In this document: positions 7,020 through 10,515 of the stretch, one piece after another
How the letters are laid out: each line of letters starts with the position of its first letter
How positions within the stretch are numbered: the first letter of the stretch is position 1
Assembly: GCA_003449595.1 (NCBI GenBank)
Contig: DMHB01000349.1
Location: 1-10,515 of the forward strand
Origin: Microscillaceae bacterium
GTDB taxonomy: Bacteria; Bacteroidota; Bacteroidia; Cytophagales; Microscillaceae
DNA length: 10,515 bases
Reading direction: 5' to 3'
Program-made: the position numbers and the translations under genes
Notes under the pieces: generated by a model
The model's database searches: none
The model's input: the letters and a program-made list of their open reading frames with translations, nothing else
What the model was told of the DNA's origin: nothing

Positions 7020-7994
7020 ATGGACACTATACGCCACAACTGGACTTTGCAGGAAATTGGTGAAATCTACCATACCCCTATTTTTGACCTTATTTACCGC
7101 GCTGCTACCATACACCGTGCTTTTCAAGATCCCCACGAGGTGCAAGTTTGCACACTTTTGTCTATCAAGACCGGCGGGTGTCCCGAAGATTGCGCCTATT
7201 GTTCGCAGTCGGTCAAATACAATACAGGGGTGGAGGTTCACAAGCTTTTATCGCTCCAAGAAGTAACACAAAAAGCCGCCGAAGCGCAGGCCAAGGGCAG
7301 TACTCGCTTTTGTATGGGTGCCGCTTGGCGCGAAGTGCGCGACAACAAAGATTTCGACCAGGTCATTGAAATGGTCAAAGTGGTGGCCAATATGGGGATG
7401 GAAGTTTGCTGCACTTTAGGGATGCTAACGGCATCGCAAGCGCAACGGTTAAAAGAAGCAGGTTTGTATGCTTATAACCATAATTTAGATACAGGTGGGG
7501 AATATTACAGCGAAATCATTAGCACAAGAAATTATCAAGACAGGTTAGACACCCTCGAAAATGTCCGCCAGTCGGGCATATCCGTGTGTTGTGGCGGAAT
7601 CATAGGCTTAGGCGAAACCGACAATGACCGTATCTCGATGCTTCACACGTTGGCTACCTTGCCCGAGCACCCCGAGTCGGTACCAGTCAATGCCTTGGTG
7701 GCGATTAAAGGCACCCCTTTGGCGCACCAAAAGCGCGTCGAGGTATGGGATATGGTGCGGATGATTGCCACTGCTCGCATCACTATGCCCCACGCTATGG
7801 TCAGACTTTCGGCTGGCAGGCTCGAAATGAGTGTAGCAGAGCAAGCCCTGTGTTTTATGGCAGGTGCCAATTCTATTTTTGCAGGCGATAAACTACTGAC
7901 CACGCCCAACACGGCGGTTGACCAAGATCAGGAAATGTTTCAAGTCTTACAACTTAAGCCGAGGGCTGCTTACCAAGCAAGTCCCTTGGGCTGA
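7020..7994 (+). CDS. bioB: Biotin synthase (radical SAM)
   Basis: 324-residue cytoplasmic radical SAM enzyme that inserts sulfur into dethiobiotin to make biotin, the last step of the pathway. The [4Fe-4S] ligands are in [13 protein letters not shown] (Cys54, Cys58, Cys61). The ligands of the sulfur-donating [2Fe-2S] cluster, known in E. coli as Cys97, Cys128, Cys188 and Arg260, correspond to Cys98 (RFCMG), Cys130 (EVCCTLG), Cys190 ([12 protein letters not shown]) and Arg262 (VRLSAGR), all conserved. YNHNLDTG (152-159) is the family signature. The length is normal. ATG 7020 gives the typical short leader before the conserved core; no Shine-Dalgarno is present. The gene stands alone: no other biotin gene is in the window, and a terminator follows, so it is probably transcribed as a single gene. 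It is divergent from the TlpA-like gene. Confidence 0.98.
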   Translation: MDTIRHNWTLQEIGEIYHTPIFDLIYRAATIHRAFQDPHEVQVCTLLSIKTGGCPEDCAYCSQSVKYNTGVEVHKLLSLQEVTQKAAEAQAKGSTRFCMGAAWREVRDNKDFDQVIEMVKVVANMGMEVCCTLGMLTASQAQRLKEAGLYAYNHNLDTGGEYYSEIISTRNYQDRLDTLENVRQSGISVCCGGIIGLGETDNDRISMLHTLATLPEHPESVPVNALVAIKGTPLAHQKRVEVWDMVRMIATARITMPHAMVRLSAGRLEMSVAEQALCFMAGANSIFAGDKLLTTPNTAVDQDQEMFQVLQLKPRAAYQASPLG

Positions 7995-8014
7995 TGCGTT
8001 TTAAACCTACTACA

Positions 8015-8052
8015 GAGGCGGCTCAGACATTGGGCTGCCTCAAACTTTTTTT
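8015..8052 (+). terminator. Intrinsic terminator of bioB
   Basis: A 10-base-pair stem (GAGGCGGCTC at 8015-8024 with GGGCTGCCTC at 8032-8041, including two G-T pairs) encloses a 7-base loop. It is followed after AAAC by seven T residues (8046-8052). It begins 20 bases after the bioB stop codon. This fits a Rho-independent terminator well. Its loop and right arm overlap the TTG used as the -33 element of the next promoter. Confidence 0.8.
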
Positions 8053-8061
8053 GTAGTTTTG
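8030..8061 (+). promoter_or_regulatory. Predicted Bacteroidota promoter for the lipocalin-like lipoprotein gene
   Basis: TTG at 8030-8032 and TAGTTTTG (TAnnTTTG) at 8054-8061 are separated by 21 bases, the consensus arrangement for the primary sigma factor of Bacteroidota. The expected start near 8067 gives a leader of about 30 bases before ATG 8097. It may also drive the DUF4136 gene, since no second promoter is visible before that gene. Confidence 0.7.
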
Positions 8062-8096
8062 TTCAAACGACACTTTGATTTAAAGTATTGGTAAAA

Positions 8097-8552
8097 ATGA
8101 AAAAACTACCTGTTCTTTTATTGCTCTTATTCCCAGTATGCGTGGCCTTAATATCTTGTGGCAACGAAACCAACACGATGCTATCACGCAAATGGAAAGT
8201 TAAACAGTTAGAATTGCCCCAAATGCAAGAAATTTTAGGGAAAATTGAAAAACAAGAAGACAAAGAGCAATTCAAAAACGATGTGAGCAGCCTTATCGAA
8301 AAGTCTGTTTTTGATTTTAAGCCTAATGGGAAGTACGAAATCACACTCATCGTAAAAGATAGTGTAAAAATTACCAAAGGCGAGTGGAGCATCGAAGATA
8401 AAGACAAAAGCAAAAAAATATACTTGGTTGCTACCGAAGAAAAAACCAAAGCCGTATCCCGATTTTTAATCAAAACCATCCAAGCCGACAAACTTCTATT
8501 GGAGGAGCAAAATGGAAATAAAGCCAGTTTATTATTAGTGCCTATGCAATAA
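8097..8552 (+). CDS. Lipocalin-like lipoprotein of unknown role
   Basis: 151-residue lipoprotein. The start is ATG 8097; a TTG three codons upstream is in frame but would only add MVK and is not needed. The signal peptide MKKLPVLLLLLFPVCVALIS ends in a textbook lipobox LISC, with Cys21 lipidated. The following residues GNETN lack Asp at +2. The mature part is Lys/Glu-rich and follows the pattern of small Bacteroidota lipocalin-like domains: a first strand RKWKVKQLEL (31-40), a charged helix (about 43-70), FDFKPNGKYEITL (72-84), GEWSIEDKDKSKKIYLV (95-111) and IKTIQADKLLLEE (125-137). These proteins resemble lipocalin_4/DUF5004-type families; the ligand is unknown. It is preceded by a strong predicted promoter and followed after 65 bases by the DUF4136 lipoprotein gene, with which it may be co-transcribed. 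Confidence 0.88.
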   Translation: MKKLPVLLLLLFPVCVALISCGNETNTMLSRKWKVKQLELPQMQEILGKIEKQEDKEQFKNDVSSLIEKSVFDFKPNGKYEITLIVKDSVKITKGEWSIEDKDKSKKIYLVATEEKTKAVSRFLIKTIQADKLLLEEQNGNKASLLLVPMQ

Positions 8553-8617
8553 CCTGAAGAGGAGGACACCAAATCCGGCCTTAATCTTACCGAATCACGA
8601 CAAAAAAGCCGATTGCT

Positions 8618-9244
8618 ATGATTTCTACCCGCTTACAAGTATTATGCAGCCTCATACTTTTAGCTTTACACGGGGCAGGATGCAAAAGTAGTACAAAGAT
8701 TTTTTCACAGTCAGACCCAAACGTACAGCTTACGCAATACACCACCTTTGCGTGGAAGTTGGACGACGTACCTCCTATCAAAAACAAGAAATTTGATACG
8801 GAGCTTTTCCAAAAAAACTTAGCTTTCTTAGTCAATCAAACCTTGGAAGAGAAAGGTTATCTAACCAATGTAGCGCGACCCGATGCTTTTTTGGTGTATA
8901 AATTGGCCGTCGAAGACAAAGAAAAGGTAGTGCAGGAATCCACAAACAACTATTACCCTTACGGGATGATGCCTTATTCTTCGATGGGCTTTTACAATCC
9001 TTGGGCTTTTAGCCCTTGGGCCAACCCTTGGATGTTTAACAATATGGGGCCTTCGCGTACTTACAAAGTAAAGTATGAGGAAGAGTCGATTTCGGTAGGC
9101 ATCATCGATGCCCAAACCGACCAGATGGTGTGGCAAGGTTTTATGGTCATTGATGTGGACAATCCGGCTGAATTGGCCGAAAAGCTACCTACGCTTATCA
9201 AAAAGCTATACAAAGACTATCCTGCTATCCAAGGCGCTAAGTAA
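8618..9244 (+). CDS. DUF4136 family lipoprotein with aromatic-rich insert
   Basis: 208-residue envelope lipoprotein. The signal peptide (1-21) ends HGAGC, with Cys22 as the likely lipidated residue. ATG 8618 is the only possible start: the frame is closed by a stop at 8582-8584 and no other start codon lies between. The DUF4136 pattern is clear: YTTFAWKLDD (41-50), a helix LFQKNLAFLVNQTLEEKGY (63-81), PDAFLVYKLAVEDK (88-101), then EESISVGIIDAQTDQMVWQGFMVID (155-179) and a C-terminal helix AELAEKLPTLIKKLYKDYP (184-202). Between the two halves, residues 111-145 form an insert very rich in Tyr, Pro, Met, Phe and Trp, a feature often seen at this place in the family. The molecular function is unknown. 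The stop codon lies 2 bases from that of the convergent photolyase gene. Confidence 0.92.
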   Translation: MISTRLQVLCSLILLALHGAGCKSSTKIFSQSDPNVQLTQYTTFAWKLDDVPPIKNKKFDTELFQKNLAFLVNQTLEEKGYLTNVARPDAFLVYKLAVEDKEKVVQESTNNYYPYGMMPYSSMGFYNPWAFSPWANPWMFNNMGPSRTYKVKYEEESISVGIIDAQTDQMVWQGFMVIDVDNPAELAEKLPTLIKKLYKDYPAIQGAK

Positions 9245-9246
9245 TT

Positions 9247-10515
9247 TTAGCCATACAAACCCTCTTTGTAAACTTTCAATGCCCTATCGCGTGCAAAGGC
9301 GTGTTCTACTATCGGGCGTGGGTATCCAAACGATTGAAATTCAGGCACCCAGCGACGGACATATTTCAGATCTTTATCAAATTTTTGGGTTTGTAAGTTT
9401 GGATTAAATACCCTGAAATAAGGTGCAGCATCGCACCCGCTACCCGATGCCCACTGCCAGCTTCCGTTATTGGCCGAAAGGTCAAAATCTAATAGTTTTC
9501 GAGCAAAATAAGCTTCGCCCCAGCGCCAGTCAATCAACAAATGTTTGGTAAGAAAACAAGCCACAATCATTCTGACGCGGTTGTGCATAAAACCTGTGGC
9601 ATTCAATTCGCGCATCCCTGCATCAACAATGGGGTAGCCGGTAGTGCCATCGCACCATTTTTGAAACTCTTCCTCGTGGTTGCGCCACGTAATTTGTTCG
9701 TAGGCCGGTTTGAACGCCCCGGTGGCCACGTGCGGAAAATGATACAAAATCGACATATAAAACTCGCGCCAAATCAGCTCATTGAGCCATCCTTCACTTA
9801 GTTTTTGGGCTGTTCTGGCTAATTCACGGATACTCACCGTTCCAAATCTTAGGTGTACACTGAGGCGTGTGGTGCCCTCCACGGCAGGCAGGTTACGTTT
9901 TTCGGCATAGTGTTTAATGATGTCTTCACGAACTATTTTAGCCGGAAAAACCGCCCCGCTTGCGCGGAAGCCCATTGCCTCAAGGGTAGGAAGTGAGAAG
10001 GCAGTTGTTTGTAAAAAATTGCCAAAATGGTCGGCATTGGCATAAGATTGTAAATGCGCCTCGGTCAAATTTTTCTTCCACTTTTTGCTGTAAGGCGTAA
10101 AAACCGAGTAGGGCTTTCCTTGATCGCTGAGCACTTCGTGGCGTTCGAGAATTACCTGGTCTTTGAAAGTATGAAAAGCAATGTTGTGTTGCTTTAAGTA
10201 ATCAGCCACCTCGGCATCCCTTTGCAGGGCATAGGGTTCGTAGTCGTGGTTGGTATAAACGGCCTCGATGTCGAAGTTGGCAGTCAAAGTCTTGAAAGCC
10301 TCCAAAGGCGTATGATGAATTGCCCACAAACTGCTGCCTAAGGTCTGTAGTTCTTGGTGAATGCTTGTAAGTGTTTGGTGGATAAAATCGACGCGTTTGT
10401 CATCTTTATCTGTAAGCTTATCTAAAATATCCCGATCGAAAATAAAAATGGGCAATACAGGTTTGCCTGAACGCAGAGCATGGTATAAGCCTGCGTTATC
10501 GTGCAAACGCAAATC
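9247..10515 (-). CDS. phr: Deoxyribodipyrimidine photolyase (FAD-binding), N-terminus outside window
   Basis: Blue-light-driven enzyme that splits cyclobutane pyrimidine dimers. The frame is open to the window edge and reads DLRLHDNAGLYHAL, the usual second half of the N-terminal WFRRDLRLHDN motif, so only about ten codons are missing. The TTG at 10512 is that Leu codon, not a start. Numbering from it, the antenna (Rossmann) domain spans about 1-130 and the FAD domain about 205-421. E. coli PhrB residues Glu274, Trp277, Asn341, Arg342, Met345, Asn378 and Trp384 correspond to Glu245, Trp248 (ELIW), Asn311, Arg312, Met315 (MHNRVRM), Asn348 and Trp354. The electron-transfer triad Trp306/359/382 corresponds to Trp276/329/352. 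All are present. GSGCDAAPYFRVFNP (357-371) is typical of class I photolyases. Keeping the full dimer-binding set argues for a CPD photolyase rather than a signalling cryptochrome. Which antenna cofactor it binds cannot be told from this sequence. Confidence 0.95.
   Translation of the reverse strand, partial: DLRLHDNAGLYHALRSGKPVLPIFIFDRDILDKLTDKDDKRVDFIHQTLTSIHQELQTLGSSLWAIHHTPLEAFKTLTANFDIEAVYTNHDYEPYALQRDAEVADYLKQHNIAFHTFKDQVILERHEVLSDQGKPYSVFTPYSKKWKKNLTEAHLQSYANADHFGNFLQTTAFSLPTLEAMGFRASGAVFPAKIVREDIIKHYAEKRNLPAVEGTTRLSVHLRFGTVSIRELARTAQKLSEGWLNELIWREFYMSILYHFPHVATGAFKPAYEQITWRNHEEEFQKWCDGTTGYPIVDAGMRELNATGFMHNRVRMIVACFLTKHLLIDWRWGEAYFARKLLDFDLSANNGSWQWASGSGCDAAPYFRVFNPNLQTQKFDKDLKYVRRWVPEFQSFGYPRPIVEHAFARDRALKVYKEGLYG

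Noticed and set aside
8556..8565. Purine-rich GAAGAGGAGG resembling a strong Shine-Dalgarno sequence.
   Set aside because: It lies more than 50 bases before the only possible start (8618), with no start codon at a useful distance; Bacteroidota rarely rely on such sites.
8063..8572. 169-codon open frame on - opposite the lipocalin-like gene, hydrophobic and Ser-rich.
   Set aside because: The + frame has a lipobox signal peptide, a consensus promoter and a family-like pattern; the - frame is its mirror (Lys/Glu codons read as Phe/Leu/Ser).
10510..10512. TTG as start of the photolyase.
   Set aside because: This codon is the Leu of the conserved RDLRLHDN motif; the preceding Asp codon is in frame and the gene continues beyond the window.

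Overview
The window looks like an ordinary chromosomal stretch from a member of the Bacteroidota, probably a Cytophagia-type bacterium. The reasons are: start codons without Shine-Dalgarno sequences; several exact copies of the Bacteroidota -7 promoter element TAnnTTTG in the gaps between genes; signal peptides ending in an AQ-type site; and families typical of the phylum, namely a signal peptide-TPR-membrane-SpoIIE phosphatase, a TlpA-like lipoprotein with a long N-terminal region, DUF1800, DUF4136 and a lipocalin-like lipoprotein. I see no mobile element, CRISPR array, tRNA, rRNA or phage gene. No gap without a gene exceeds about 100 bases.

Left part (1-5662, all on +): the 3' part of an isoaspartyl peptidase/L-asparaginase, a small secreted protein of unknown function, a large membrane-bound TPR/PP2C (SpoIIE-type) phosphatase, a SiaC-family (DUF1987) regulatory phosphoprotein with its own promoter, and a DUF1800 protein. 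The first three genes are closely spaced (30 and 13 bases) and may be co-transcribed. The phosphatase and the SiaC homologue together resemble the SiaA/SiaC half of the Pseudomonas SiaABCD switch. Here, however, the sensor would be a periplasmic TPR solenoid, and neither the SiaB kinase nor the SiaD cyclase is present. This is the most interesting part of the window.

Middle part (5673-7994): a TlpA-like thioredoxin-fold lipoprotein on the - strand, convergent with DUF1800 (10-base gap) and divergent from a complete biotin synthase gene, bioB, on +. Their two -7 elements lie face to face within 25 bases, so the two promoters probably compete. bioB ends in a good intrinsic terminator. The -33 element of the next gene's promoter lies inside that terminator's hairpin.

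Right part (7995-10515): two outer-envelope lipoproteins on + (a lipocalin-like protein and a DUF4136 protein with an aromatic-rich insert). They converge, with only 2 bases between stop codons, on a - strand deoxyribodipyrimidine photolyase whose first few codons lie beyond the window edge.

Apart from the phosphatase/SiaC pair, the genes are housekeeping or envelope functions with no evident shared pathway.
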